Source: Gaeumannomyces sp. JS-464 (lineage: Eukaryota; Ascomycota; Sordariomycetes; Magnaporthales; Magnaporthaceae). From it: 64,000 bases of DNA. Where the stretch lies: assembly GCA_002197995.1 (NCBI GenBank), contig NGZR01000004.1, forward strand, positions 2,852,001-2,916,000, read 5' to 3'. The translations under genes were made by a program, and so were the position numbers. The notes beneath the pieces are model-generated. The model ran no database searches. It had not been told where the DNA came from and was given only the letters and a program-made list of their open reading frames with translations. Below, piece by piece: positions 11,273-24,200 of this stretch; position 1 is the stretch's first letter, and each line of letters opens with the position of its first letter.

Positions 11273-14200
11273 CTACTGCTGGCTCGTCGAACGTCTCTGC
11301 CGTGTCACGCGCTCGAAAGAATGCGCGGCAACAGGCTCTGTCTCTCGGGTTTGCGACCGAGTCCGCTTTCTCGTCTCTGGAGGCTGCGAAGCTGATGGAG
11401 TACGGTTCTCGGGCTGTTTGAGAATAGGTTTTGGCTGTGAGGTCTGTCGCCGCCTGGTCTGCTCGACGGAAACAGGTACCGGCACACTCGTCGGTGCCTG
11501 CTCCACCAAAGGGCTCCTCAACTTGACACGCTTGAGTTCAGCATCTTTGAAGACCCCAGTAAGCTCTTTCATCTCACGCCCCTCTGTTTTGCTCTTTTCG
11601 GCGTCCGTCTGCTGCTTCAGGTACTCGTATATAGCCAGGAACACGCTGGTCGTATCCTTGGCTGCTTCCAGCTCCTCGTCGCCCCCAAGATCGAGCTTGA
11701 AATCCGGCGTGTCTTGAAGCTTGCGGTAGATGCGCTTCGCCCTCCGGCTGCGCAGCACCCACTGCTTCAAGTTTCCAGTGAGGGCGGATGCCCACTGTTG
11801 CCAGTTGGAGAGCACATACAAGTCCGGCGACTTGGATTCCGGGTCCTTCCTCTGCTCGCGCTCGAGGATCTTTGCCTCCAGCGAAGCGATGGTGTGGGAT
11901 GCACGCTGATGCTTGTCCTTGAGTGTCGACACCTCTAAGTCCAGCTTCTTAGCGAGGCCTTGAGCAAGTTTCAGCTCTTCGGTTTTCTTCACTTCTTTTC
12001 GACGAAGCTCCTCGACCTGCGGCCGTAACGCCGCCAGGTCACCCTCCCGGAGGCCAGTGCTGCTTGTGCATCTCTCAACTGCGTGTCGGTTTGCGATTGC
12101 AAGTCAGACATCTGGGCTTTGACGGCGCGGCGGCAGCCTCCTCTTTCTGAGACATCTCCTCAGTGTGGCGGCGCTTCTCGTTGGCCTCGGACAACTGGTT
12201 CTCGAGCGCCAAGCCCGTTTCGGCAAGCTCTTTTCTTGCTTCCTCGGCAGCGCGGATTGCCTTTTTAAGCTCACCTTCGAGCCCCTGGGTCTTTAGGCGC
12301 TCTCTCGATGCTGCGTCTTCCAATGCTCGAAGATTCTTCTGCGCAAGTCCATCTCTCTCCATACGCTCTCTGGCCAGGCCAGATAGCTTCTCATCCCGAT
12401 TTCTGACTTCGCGTTCAAGCTGAGCCATTGCTTCGGCCTTCTCCGCGACCTTGGCTCGCAATTTTCCTGCTTCTCTCTCTGTCACGCGCAGGACAGCCAC
12501 CTCGTCGGACAGCGCCAATATTTCTGCCTCCTGTCGGTCGTATTGTTTCTGTAGCGGACGCAGTCGGGTTACCTCGTCAGAAAGCTCTGCAACTCGCTTC
12601 TTGCTTTCAGCTATCGTGTTAGCTGACCGCTGCTGCTCTGGACGCAGCCGAGCCACTTCATTAGACAAAGCCGCGATCTCCGCCTGGTGATCCTCGAACT
12701 GCTTCTGTAGCGGGCGCAGCCGAGTCAGCTCATCAGAAAGCTCCGCGAGATTCTCCTTGTCCTCGGCCACTTTTGCAGTCATTTGGTCAATCTCTCGGTA
12801 CAGACCGCGGCATTCGTCGTCTCTCTCCTCGATAGCGGTAGCAAGTGCTGCATTAGCACGCTTCGCCTCCGAGAGCTCGATGGCGAGCACATCTCTCTCG
12901 GCGAGATGCTGCTGGAATCCTTCGAGCTGTACCTGGATACTGCTAGCAAGCTTTCTGTTGTTTTCTTGGGCTGTCATGCGAGCGCAAGATGCTTCATCCA
13001 GTTTGGTAAAGACGCTGCTCCGGGTATTAGTGCCTTGAAGGTCATCAAAGGGATATGGAACGGCGTGAAGAGGCCGCTACCTGCCCGAGAATGATTTTTG
13101 GGCCAACTGCACCAGATCAGACAAGCTGTCTGCCTCTGAAGCACCGAGCGCGAACCTGCTGCTCACATCTTGGAGTATAGTCTCCAATCTATTGAACTTG
13201 TCAGATATTGTGCCTGGGAGTGTGATAGAATCTCTAGGACCATCACATACCTAGACATGTCTCTGTCGTCGCGCTGCTGCATGCCCTTGACGAAACTGGC
13301 CCTGTCTTCCTCTAGCTCGCTCATGAAGTTGGCTATCTGAGAGTCGAGCTCCCGTTGCATCGAGTCCGCGAACTCTTCAATCCGTTCTGAGTCCTGTCTG
13401 CGCTCTTGCTCGCGTTTAAGGTCCGCCTCCCTTTCTTGCAGCTGCTGTCTTAACTGCTTGATAGTGAGATCCTCTGGTCGCAATTAAAGTTAGAAGCCAA
13501 CAGAATACAGTTTTGGACGTGGCGGAAAGACTGAAAGACTTACTCTCAAGGATCTCGGTTTTAGCCTGCTCGCTGACCGATCTGACTGTATTCATAAGTC
13601 GCCTCTGCACTTCGTCAATCTTCCTGTGGGCCTCGTCCGTCATTGCCTTGTCGTTCTTGGCAACTTCCTTTATCTCCTCCACCGCTTCCTCGCAACGCTG
13701 CCGCGAAAGCCTGTAAAGGTTTGCTGTTCCTGGATCGCTACGTTCATGTAGTCTCTGTAATCAGAAAGCCTCTTGCGGAGTCTGCTGTTCTCAGATTCGA
13801 GCCTCTCGACATCCTTCTTCTGGGCAGCAACCTCGGATTCCAGAGCATCGGTGCGAGACCCCTGCGACTCAAGTCTTTGTTGAAGATCTTGCTTCTCTCG
13901 TTCCAGCGTATTGCAGCGGCGGCGGTATGCTTTGGAATCACCCTTGTAATGCTGGTACTTGTCATGTATTCTCCGTTGGTGCCCCATCGTGGACGAGATG
14001 ATAGACTGGCCGGCCGGGCTGTCTATGCGACCTGGTGGTGCTGGGCTGGCGTGCGGGGTCGGAGTTTGTGCGTGCGACTGACGAGCCGAATGTTCTTGGT
14101 TGTGAAGCCGGACCGAGGCGGCGAGCCCGTTCGTATCGAGACCTGGGCCGGTTGAAGGCTCGTGGTGGGACTCATGGAAGTTCTGATCAGTGCCCCTGAG

Positions 14201-14763
14201 TTCCTCAGTGTACGGTAGCTGGGCATAGTGGCCAAACTGCTGGCTCTGAAAAGGAGCATCGTGAGTGATATCTCGAGGTCTGTGAGGACTCGTGCTCGAT
14301 GTAGCCTTAGGGTGGGATTGGATAGTGGGACGTCTCCGATGCGCTGGAGGGGTCCTTGTCGTAAAGCCTACTGGAGGCCCCATGGGCTCAGAGACTAGAT
14401 TCTGGGAGCGCTTTGGACTTAACTTGCTGGTGGTGTTGGGCTCAGAAGGGCGGTCAGGAATGGGACGTGGAGTATGGTCTTCAACGGAGCAGAAATCTGT
14501 GGACTAGCCCCTGGGTAGATGCCTTGGAAGCGCTTCGCCATATCGGCATTGTGGTCCACAGGAGTCCTCGAGATCGAAGAAGGTGCCTGAACCCGGCGTG
14601 GTAGCTGTCCTGGCAGGGCTGCGCTTCCCATGGCCCAGACGAAGCCCTCGGCGATCTCTTTCTGGAAGTTATCGAGATTAGCTGACTGGCTCGGATGCGC
14701 CGGCTCTGTCCGGTGGTCCCCAGCATCGGCGGGAACCCCGTCGTCGTCGACAGGGCCCGGCAT
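11273..14763 (-). CDS. Large coiled-coil protein, function unknown
   Basis: Start ATG at 14763, stop at 11273; about 1,090 residues after removing introns 13474-13543, 13189-13260 and 13015-13080 (all GT..AG). The first ~300 residues are Pro/Ser/Thr/His-rich and probably disordered. A long heptad-rich coiled coil follows (LEREKQDLQQRLESQ, ESENSRLRKRLSDY and onward), including a repeated unit of the type LSDEVTRLRPLQKQ seen three times around 12480-12740. Near the C-terminus is a helical, Trp-containing segment (LSNWQQWASALTGNLKQWVL), then a basic Ser/Thr/Pro/Arg tail suggestive of nuclear or cytoskeletal location. At least four single-base breaks are needed (near 14486, 13715, 12125 and 12050). 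I do not recognise a named family; a septal, spindle-pole or nuclear scaffold role is only a guess. Confidence 0.75.
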
Positions 14764-17351
14764 GGCGCGTCAAGTGCGACAGCGAAGCTCGTAGTCCAGC
14801 GGAGTAGGCTGAAGGTTGGTTGTAAAAGCTAGAGCTAGGTCTGGGAGAGGAGGACAGAAGGGCCAACGTGCCCTGGATGCGTCGAATGATTCGTTTCTTC
14901 TTCAATGGCACTGAAACTACCTCGACTAAAAAACAGTAGCGCTATACCTACAGCACAGGACACACGCCACTACAGTGGTGACGGTTTGCATGCCTTCCCG
15001 GAAGGACATGATGTGATACGGAAGGAACCCACTATCCTGCCTCAGCCCCCCACCGATTCTCGCAGCTAGGTGGCTGCAGTTGGAAGAGGAAGGCACAATC
15101 GATACATCGCTTGATCCAGGAAGCTCGGCGACTCCTTCCCTTGGATTGCTCAACTCCATGCTGGCACCAACGCTTGGTCTGAGTGAAGGCTGTCGATGGG
15201 CATTCAGGGGCGTGCCCGCATGCCCGAATGGCGTGCGACTTGGCTTTTACGTACAGTACTCGAGATTTTAAACTGAAGGCATCGTAGCACCATTTCCGTG
15301 TGCCACGGACGGCCTGGCATGCGGGGAGACTGTGAGGTGGAAACCTGGAGTTTGTCAGGAGGGCGCCTCGGCGCTGTTGCTATCACTGGCCAAAAGCGCC
15401 AGCAGAGAGGAATTCAGAATCGATTGATCCGTCTACTCTTGGCGGATGTTCGGGGATCCTGCGCTCGTCGAGACAGGCCTAGGAACATGGCCTGGGGATG
15501 GAGTATCCGTTGTTACTATTTGTGTTTCTGGGGTCCCTTGATCGACCGGCATGCCAGTCACACATGGTCGCTTCTACTAAAGATAGGAGTCTTCACTGGT
15601 CTCTGGGGTGGTCTGCGACAGCCGGGTCAAAACAACTGACAAATACCTCTATTCCATTACACTGTCTCTCGCGAGAGATTTGCACGACAACGCAATATAG
15701 GTGTTCCGCAGAAGACGAGCAGCTGTCCAAAATCGATTGGTCGCACACATCGAGACACAACTCTTGGCTTATCGGAAGAGACTCGACCCGACAACGTGGT
15801 GGTGCTCAAAATATCCCCCTGGCCCGTGGGGGTCCAAAGCCCACTGCACGCCGCGTCGGTAAGCGGCCACCGCCTGGTGGCTTCCATGGCCCTCCGCGGA
15901 CCCAGGGCTTAAAATAGACCTGTCTTGGGGGCGCCCCTGAGGCGTCACGACGTGAAATCAAGTGGCTTGCCAGGGCGGCACAGGCGACCACAAGCATCCA
16001 CGATCAGCCACGATTCGTGCTATATGCAAATACACGTAGACAAACTAAGCCCAAACCGGGGGCCTGAAACCAACACTTAGGACTAACACAGGGTTTGCAT
16101 GCTGCATAGGGTTGAAGGTCGATCCTCCAGAGGCACATTTGATCCCATCTGTCTCGTGGCTGCTGGGAGGCTGTTTGGAGAGGCGCTCGCAAACATCACT
16201 GGATCCCGTCGCGCCCTTTCGCCCGACCGTCCAACGATAGCGCCGCCTTTGGGAGTTGGTGCACATTGTCGGAGTTCATCCGGTGTGGGCAATGTGCGGT
16301 AGAGTGAGGCTTGCAATCTGTGCCGTGGTCACATCCAATACTCGAGGGACGCTGGCTATCGTACCGAAAAGGTTCGATATGGACAATGCATCTTCATCAC
16401 CAAGGAGCGCATACATTCCATGGTAGAAGCGTGACGTGAGTGATGTGACGTGACGGGATGAGGTTAACTCCATCACTTCTGCGGGGAGCTCACCGACCAC
16501 ACAAGAATCCCAGCTTCCACCGCACAGGTTCAATGTGCCAGTCACAAGCGTGGCCCAAAGATGCTCTCCTGCAGGCCTGGCACTCTGGCACCGTGGCTGC
16601 GGTAAGCCGGTCGCTCCCAGTGGCCGTCGGCGGGTCGAGGTGCGTCCAGTGTGATGGATGCCATCCGTAGCCTCTGGCTCCCGACTGCTGATTGGCCGCC
16701 CCACCCACGCCCGTCGATCCCCTTTGTGCAGTCACATCCCCAGTGCCCCTGCGCGCCAGGGGTAAGCTCAGCGCTTGCATCGCCCCGAAGGCCAATGGGG
16801 GCTGGCGGCAACTGTATCAACCTCTTCGTTTCACTATCGGCAAGGCAACGCCCAATAGCGGCGCAGCAATCCGCGGGGAGCATCACGGCGGAGCAATAGG
16901 ACGTGGACCCTGTAATAGTATTCTTCTCGAGTGCCGGCTGGGCTTCGCGCATACGTGCCGTGATAGAGTGCGGCGTGGCCGGTCCGTTCAGTGTCCATTG
17001 GGGTGTGGGTGCGCCTAGAGCTTCCAGGTTGGGTTGGCCAGGAAGCCCGACCGTCCCTGTTTGGTATAAGGGCTTCGATTGAGGGCGGGCTCTGTATTGT
17101 GCGGAGTATGTAAATAACCCGTGCCTCGGCGCTTCAAATTGTCTCCTCCTACGGCCGCTGCCCTCTTTTTTTCCCCCCCCCTCCTTGTCTGCCTCTTGAT
17201 CTGGAGCAGCTTGTGCTTTGTGCCACTCGACCGCTTGAAGCGGCTTATAGATACCTCGCTGCCCCAGTCTCACCGCATTCAAGAGCATTCCAATCTATAT
17301 CCTCGCCCCAACAGTGCTACCGACGAGTCTCGGCCACACTCACTGTCCACC
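14764..17351. other. Divergent gene-poor interval
   Basis: 2.6 kb between the coiled-coil gene and the small membrane-protein gene. Open frames are GC-driven and overlapping on both strands, with no domain I recognise. A pyrimidine tract (CTCTTTTTTTCCCCCCCC) at about 17162-17182, 170-190 bp before the downstream ATG, resembles the CT-rich promoter or leader elements common in fungi. Nothing else is supportable. Confidence 0.5.
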
Positions 17352-17898
17352 ATGGCGGCTACCTCTAGCCACGCATTCCCTCTCGCGACCGAGACTTCGA
17401 TACCGGAGGACACACTCGGAGGAGATGCCGCTGGAGCCTCTGGCAGCGCCAAGGGGGCCTTGGAGATCTCCCAGGGCGGCATGATCGCCATTATCGTCAT
17501 CGTTTCTGTCGTCGCAGTTTTAGGCAGTAAGATATCCCAACCCCCTAGATATTGTTGCTACCCTGCCCTTCACGGATGTAGGTAGACACATGTGGAACTT
17601 CGGGTTGACTCGAGTGGCAGTTGCATCGTCGGTACTCTTCTACCTCGCAAAAAAGAGAGAATGGAAGGTTCGCGAAACCATTCGAAAGTCGGCCAAGAGG
17701 GTGGTGACGGCCTTGACCCCACGGCGCTCCGAGTTCCCAAAGTCTGCCAAAGAATCACGGTCAGGTCGTGTCAAGCTCGGCGACGTGCCGCCGACACCAC
17801 GCCTGAGGCCCGAGGACCTCGAGAAGGGTCTCACACCATCAGCCCCAAGGCTGAGCTCCCCACCCAGGGGGAAGCGCAGCAACTTCAGCAGGAAGTGA
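17352..17898 (+). CDS. Small single-pass membrane protein, conserved type, unknown function
   Basis: 150 residues from two exons, 17352-17526 and 17621-17898; intron 17527-17620 has GTAAGA..GCAG ends and splicing keeps the frame. Layout: a Ser/Thr/Gly/Ala-rich N-terminal segment of about 45 residues, one hydrophobic helix (GGMIAIIVIVSVVAVLG then IASSVLFYLA), and a basic cytoplasmic-type tail starting KKREWKVRETIRKSAKRV and ending in a Ser/Pro/Arg-rich stretch. Positive charges just after the helix favour N-out/C-in topology. There is no cleavable signal peptide. The helix-plus-KKREWK arrangement resembles small hypothetical proteins I know from other filamentous ascomycetes, but I cannot assign a function. 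It is convergent with ENP2, 180 bp away. Confidence 0.8.
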
Positions 17899-18078
17899 TT
17901 CTTGATCTCTCCCAGCGGTGGTCTGTTGGTGATGATTGATGACTCGTTGAATTTGGTGGTGCGTCTCCGTCGGAGGGAAGATTTGGAGTTTGGCCCCTGC
18001 AACGGATCGAGGGCAGGCGGCTGGGCGTGTATTTCTACATATGTAAAATGGGCAAGCTTGGGTGCAGGTTTCGCCGTA

Positions 18079-20086
18079 TTATAGCTTTCTGAATGTATTC
18101 ACACTGGCGCTCCGCCTTGACCCCGAGGGTTTGGGCCGAATAGCCACTTGCTCCTTCTCCTGCTTCTTCTTCGAGGCCGGCATAAAAGTGACCGACTTCT
18201 CTCCGACTGAGTTTCCACCCCGGTTCTTCTCGGCCCTCGTTTTCGGGATGCGGGACCCCAGGGCGGGTATCGTTAACCCTTTTCCCCTGGTGCGCTGACG
18301 ACGAAACCCGCATCTGAACGCCATCGCGGTCTGCGCTGCGAATAGGCTTACCGTCGCCGTCGTCGTCGCTTTCTCCTTCGTTGTTTTCGTCCGAGCCGGC
18401 TTTTCTTGCGCCCTCATCGCCGGCCGGTGCGACAACTGTGCTAGGGTTAAGCGCCCTAAATTCTCGGCTGTGCTCGTCGATGGCGAACTCTTGATCTTCA
18501 AAGAGACCCTTGAAACGCTCGTCTCCCAGCACACCAGCCTCCTCGTCGATCTTGTCTCTCTTCTCCTGTTTCTTGAGAAGCTTGTCGACAAACTTCTGGT
18601 TGACCTTGACCTTCTTGCTACCCCTGATTCGGCTGGCCCGCTCCTTCTCGACCTTCTCCTTGACCCTCTTCATACGCTCCTCCTCGTACATGTATGGATT
18701 GGCGATGAGTCGGGCCTGGTCGTGTAGTTTGGAAGCGACGAAGTACCCGTGCATATACGGCCTGAGCAGGTTAGTCTTGCCGATAAGATGCGCCATGCTG
18801 AGCGACTTGAGTTCTGGAAGTGTCAGGAACTTGTAGTCGTCGTAGGTCTCTGTGTGGACTTCCTCCGTCATCTCCTCCACAAGGTTGTCCAGGAAAGAAC
18901 ACCAGCGTGGTGAGTTTCCAAGATGGGGGATCAACCACGCGTGCATCTGCTGTCCCTCGTTGGCCGCGAACAGCATTCCTGTTCCTTTGCACCACGCAAC
19001 GTGGTTGATGTCTACCACTGGTTCGATCGACGTCCAGGGATCGCCGTTGGATTCGCCCCAGATCTTGATAATGCGTTTATCGGCAGAGAGAATCTATGAT
19101 AAGTTGGTATTTGTCAATGCTGGAACAGGCTGGGGCATGGGCCGTCATGATAAGACACTACTGGTGGGTGGACGAGCCTTTTTCTCCTGAGAAGAGGTGG
19201 TCATGTGAATCAAATTCTTTATGGGAAATCCATAGCCGTGGTCCTTCTTGAGAAGCGGAACAGGACGGCGCAGGTCGTAGCGTTGGATGATGCCGGTGCT
19301 AGATCCCGTCGCAAGATGGAGGCCCGAGGGGCTGAACTCCAGCGCTGTGACCTCGCCGTCGTGGCCACCCAGGGTTGCTATTCGTGACTTTGACCGTGGA
19401 TCCCAGAACTCAACAGTACCAATGGAGGTTCCAAAGGCTGATAGGTTGTGTGTGTTTTCTGCTAGGGCGACCGTGTTGACGCTGCCCACGCCTATGCTGC
19501 CCTGGAGGCCCCGCTCGATGCCATCGTCAGCGCCGCAGTCGATCTGGTACGACTTCATGAACCTCCCAAGCTCCAGATTTAACCTGAAAACTTCAGCCTT
19601 TCCTTCTCCGTCGAGACCGGTCGCGGGGATCAGGGCCTCCGTTGAGTGGCGGTCGTAGGCAAGGTCCCGACCAAACCTGGGAAGCCGAACATGGTAGTGG
19701 CACCCTGCCATGGTATGGAGTTCAAGTCGCCGATCGTTTTGCAGGTGCAAACTCTTGGAGACGTCCGAGCTGAGGATTACGAACGTCTGGTTCAGCGAAG
19801 TGGTATGCCTGGAGTAAGACATGGATAGACTTGGCAGATGGTGCGAATGGATCTGGGGCTTGTAGGTCCCCGTGCTCATGGCCCAGTCGCCATCCTCGCT
19901 GACCCGAACGCATGCTGATGCCTCCTCGAACTCGAAGTCCTGCAGCAGCTCCACGCGGTTCGCATACTCTGGGTCGTTCTTCAGCGATCGTTTTTTCTTG
20001 CGGCTGAGCCAGTCGGGCAATGATCGCGATGTCGATGCGCCGGATATTGTGTAGACGGGAACTGTCCCTGTATTTGAGAGCTTCAT
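18079..20086 (-). CDS. ENP2: Enp2/NOL10, nucleolar WD40 ribosome-biogenesis factor
   Basis: Component of the small-subunit processome acting in 18S rRNA maturation in the nucleolus. Start ATG at 20086 (MKLSNTGTVPVYTISGA). The N-terminal half is a beta-propeller (for example FGTSIGTVEFWDPRSKSR and DGEVTALEFSPSGLHLATGS). An intron between about 19147 and 19094 joins the RPPTSS region to ILSADKRIIKIWGES; its acceptor AG at 19094-19095 is clear, the donor is weaker. The C-terminal half has the NUC153-like motif DERFKGLFEDQEFAIDEHS and a basic tail. One extra T in the TTTT run 18280-18283 (plus strand) shifts the frame. Correcting it gives the expected ending KSVTFMPASKKK .. SASVNTFRKL with stop at 18079. 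Without it the frame runs to 18035 with an atypical tail. Confidence 0.92.
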
Positions 20087-21255
20087 GGCGACAAGGGGCC
20101 CTGGGCGTCGATGCGCTGTTGGAAATGGCCCGTCTTGTAGAGACCTTTGATCAGCACGCAGAACAACCTTGCAGCCAGATGCGCGGGCGTCGATGGAGTT
20201 GAACCTCAGCAATTCAGTCGGTGCTTCGCCAATCGATGGAGGGAGAAAAAAAAAAAGTTGCTGCCACTATCGATAACAGCCAGTGGGAACCTCTCTTTCC
20301 GCCCAGCAGGCAGGTCCCATGCTTGCCCCGCCGTCAGCGACTGGAGCGCGGTTGTGGGGCCTTAGTCCAGCCGTTTCGCGCAAACCAAGCTCTAGGTAGA
20401 GAATCGATGGATCAGGAATGCAAATATTGCATTCAGTTTTATTGGTAAGCAAGTACATGACCGAAAAGGCGATTGCGCCTTTGACGAAAATGCAGAAGCG
20501 CGCTCCTAATTTAAATTTGGGACAGCGCGATGAAGCTCTTTTGCTATTCGGACAGTGGTGCTTGGGAGTCAGTCGTGTCGCGTTGGTTCTCGCACAGCCT
20601 GCGCAAGACTCGAGGCTATGTATGTGGGGCCGCGTTGTGGATCTGGATTGGGGCACGCCAAGGGATCAGGGTGTCCAAGCCTATCGGAACCCCTGGACAC
20701 TTCAGCCGTTCGCGTGCTACCGCCCGCCAGCCTGAGGTGAACTAGGCCGCCTCGAGATCCCAAACCCGGCATTTTGGACCAGATCCGCCCCTGACCTCTC
20801 ATCACCAGGCCGCCGTGCCCGCCATCGTTGCTTAATAAATCTAGCAGATTAGCCCTAGAGCTTCCGAGCGGTGCCATCGCCTCGGTTTCTTGCATCCCTC
20901 GCCGCCTCCGTCGACAGCTTTTCTGGCACGAGATCCGGCTGCGCCTCCTGGCTTTTACCGCAGTCGCCTCTCCTACTCGTCGGAGAACGCCCTCCTTGCG
21001 CGCGCTCCGCCTCTTGCTCTACTTTTCGGCACGGGGCCGCCGAGGATGGAGTCTGGCGACAACAGGGATTTCCGAGTTGACCGCCCAGCTTCCATTGCCA
21101 TCCTTATCGCCGCGCCGACCCTGCAGCAGCTGGCCCTCCATCCCCGGTGCCGCGCCTCGCGCCTCGAGCTCTACTGGTTCCCTAGCTTTCGCCGCCCGGT
21201 AGTCGTCGCCTCATCTGCCTGCGCTGATTCCGATGTGACCATCGAAGCATCCGAG
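20087..21255. promoter_or_regulatory. Shared ENP2/MED13 intergenic region
   Basis: About 1.2 kb between divergent genes. The right-hand ~370 bp stays open in the MED13 frame and includes an in-frame ATG at about 21046, so part may be an extended N-terminus or a leader. An A-tract lies at 20247-20256. No separate gene recognised. Confidence 0.45.
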
Positions 21256-24200
21256 ATGGACCCTGGCGATTATGATACCAATTCTTTATTAATTGTATGT
21301 GTCCGGGCTCCCCCCGCGGCCTCGCCTGCGCCTCAGCTAACGTGGCTCTTACTGCTACAGAACGATGTTGCTTCCATCAGCTTCAGGGTGTACGAGCCGG
21401 TATTGTCGTTGTCGACCTACACATTCGCCGCGTCCGACGTCGAAAGAGCGCTCAGGCGCGACGGCCACCTTGTTTACGCCGATGCTGTCCGCCGCGTGCT
21501 CTGGTGTTTCTTTCTCGGCAAGGATGCTTCTCAGGTTGCGCCGTTGGATCTCGCGCAAACACTCGAGATCTGTGGGTACAAGCTCAACAAGGTCGCCGAC
21601 GGCATCTTCGAGCCAATCAGCCTACTGAAAACCCGGCCGTCGACTACCAACGCGATGAACACCCCAAGCAGCTCTTCCTCAACCGGCTCCGCGCTAGACC
21701 AGCCTGCTCGAAGCACCCAACCAGTGCAGTCGGGCTCGTCGCCGGCATGGATTTCAGGGGCTACAGACTACGACATCAAACACGACCCAAGGGGTTACTC
21801 CAGTGTCCCGGCCAAGGAAGTATACGAATACTTCATCTCGGCTGTTCTTTCCAGCCTGTCAGCAGCGTTCTGTGCCAAGATAGGAGCCATCGCGCTCAAC
21901 CCCCGCTCACTTCTGCTGCCCCGCGCGGCGTCCCCATTAGATGATGGCACTGTTGGACCGGACCAGCCTCGGGCGATCCTTGCCACTCTTCGCGTCTACC
22001 TCACCACCACTGGCTCACTTGTGATCGGCCTGGCGCTCTCCGTCATGAACGGGATCATGTCCTGCGCTGAGCGTATGGCTACCAACCCTATACCGGCTAG
22101 GATCCCGGTGCTTGTGGCACCGCTGGGGGCATATGGCACGCTTCAAGGCTCATTTGATGCCAGCTCCGGCTTTGATCAGCACTCGGTGCAGTCTCCAGAC
22201 ACACAGATCACGCGGCCACGACCAGACACAGACGAGAGGATAGCGCGTTGGCGAATAGACTGCATAAAGATACTGGAGATGCGTGGCGTATCTCCCTCGG
22301 TGCTCTCAGGAACCTCGTGGGTAAGCATCCAGTTTCTGCGCAAGAGAGCTTCGGAGCACAAGATCGACGGCAAAAGGACCCCAGGCGGCGCAACAGCAGG
22401 CACCGGCACTATGTACTGGCCTTCGGTGCTCTGTTTTCATAGGGCATCGAGAAGTGATCGACAATCATACTTGTCGTCTGAATCCCTTGGTGTTGCCGAG
22501 ACGGCAGCGATGGACCCCCTATCCAATGCCAGGGCCTGGCTCATGGGCGCCGAGGAGCGGGACGCCCTCCTTTTGCGGAGGCAAAAAGAGAGGGAGGCAC
22601 TTGCATCGCGCGTGACAGCTGATGGGGATGCACGCGCGCAGCCCTCAAACGGATACTCGCCGCTAAAGCTGCGGAGGCAGAGTAATTCAAACGCCGTGCC
22701 CTTGCCAGGGACAATGTACCCCACACCTCCAGACGGTGTCCAGAATCCCGCTACTGCCACCTCATATTTGGAGGGCACCGTGTCCAGTCCAGCGAATGCG
22801 CCTGGCGCAGCTCCTATCGGCCCCGCTGCAGACGTCGACGTGGTCATGACACAGCCGGGCGTCGGGACTACCGAGGGCTTCGGCGACGGCTGGGAGGGGG
22901 CCGACGTCAAACGTGCGGAGCCTGAATTTCTCGGCGATATGGGCGCGGATATCTTTGGGGACAACGACATTACTGATGCCGATTTCAGCTTCTTCGACGA
23001 GCAGCCCGGCGGCGGTGACATGGACTTCTCTGGGCTGTCTAGTATGGGTGCCGCCCTGGAAGCGCCGGCCAACAGCTCTTTGTCCTTCGGCACCTACCCT
23101 CAAAAGCCGGTCGAGCCCGCTACCCTTCCACAAGCCACCCCCCTGCCGCCTGTCTTTGCGAAACCCGAGCTTAAGCATGCCAGGAGCAGCTTGGTGGATG
23201 AATCGCGCTTTGGGAACGACGATACTCGGCTCCGGAAGCAGCCCTCTGGGGGCATCAAGAGACAACCAAGCCCATTCGACCCTGACACCGTGTTCAAGAG
23301 GGTCCGGGCGTCATTAGAAAGCACTTCTGCGGTCTCCAACAGGAATCCACATCCAACAAGACGTGGTAGCGTCTTTGAAAAGGTCGACTTCGACCCATAT
23401 CTGGCGCTCAATAATAAAAAGTACCAGGAAAACGGACGCTTTGGGTGCCGCTGGGACGTTAAAAAGGAAAACAGGGCAAATGATGCAGCATCTCCGCCTA
23501 CTACAGATTATCTCCGCCGGCATGGGAAGGGCCGCAACAAACTCAAGGAGTTTCCCTCCAACGTCGGCGCCCTTCTTGCTAAGATCACGGGGACCTCGAG
23601 ACGAGCTCTCTGCAACAGAGCCCTGCCAAGATGGATGATCCGCCCTCTGATGCCGACGACGTTAGCCTTGTTTCCGACCAGGACGACACCAGCTACACCA
23701 GTGAGGAGCCAACGTCGCCAACTAGATCGGTTTGCTACCCGGAGACGTCCAGAAGATGACACAATATCGTTGGCAACCTCGCTGAGGGAACTGGATACTG
23801 CCGGGGCTCCGTCACCTCAGGTCTCGGTCGACCTGTCTAGGTTCGCCAACAACGAACCGCCCGAACTCCCTCTTGCTCGATGGTTCGCCGAACCGGAGCC
23901 GGCAGGGCTGCCTGGATCATATGGCGACGACGACTTGATAATGATAGCACAGATTCTCACAGAGCAGGCCGCTTCAGGCATGTTGAAGCTTGCTGCTACA
24001 TCGCATGTCGACTCGGAGCTCTCTAACCCCCGAGAGACCCGCCGGGGTATCTCTGCTTGTGCGAGGTTCTCTCTTCAGGTGCTTCGCTCAGCCCTTCCGC
24101 CTTCGCTATCCGGTGCCTTGGAGTGTCGGTTCAAGCCTCTGTTGGACATCCAGGACGTCCCTTTGGTTGGACCCCCTAATCGGCTCCCGACCAGGCCGAC

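Noticed and set aside
19015..19040. tRNA B-box-like GGTTCGATCGA
   Set aside because: Lies inside the ENP2 coding frame and cannot form a T-arm.
23595..23750. Intron in MED13 as an explanation of the frame change
   Set aside because: The alternative frame encodes sensible acidic sequence right through the segment, so paired indels fit better than splicing.
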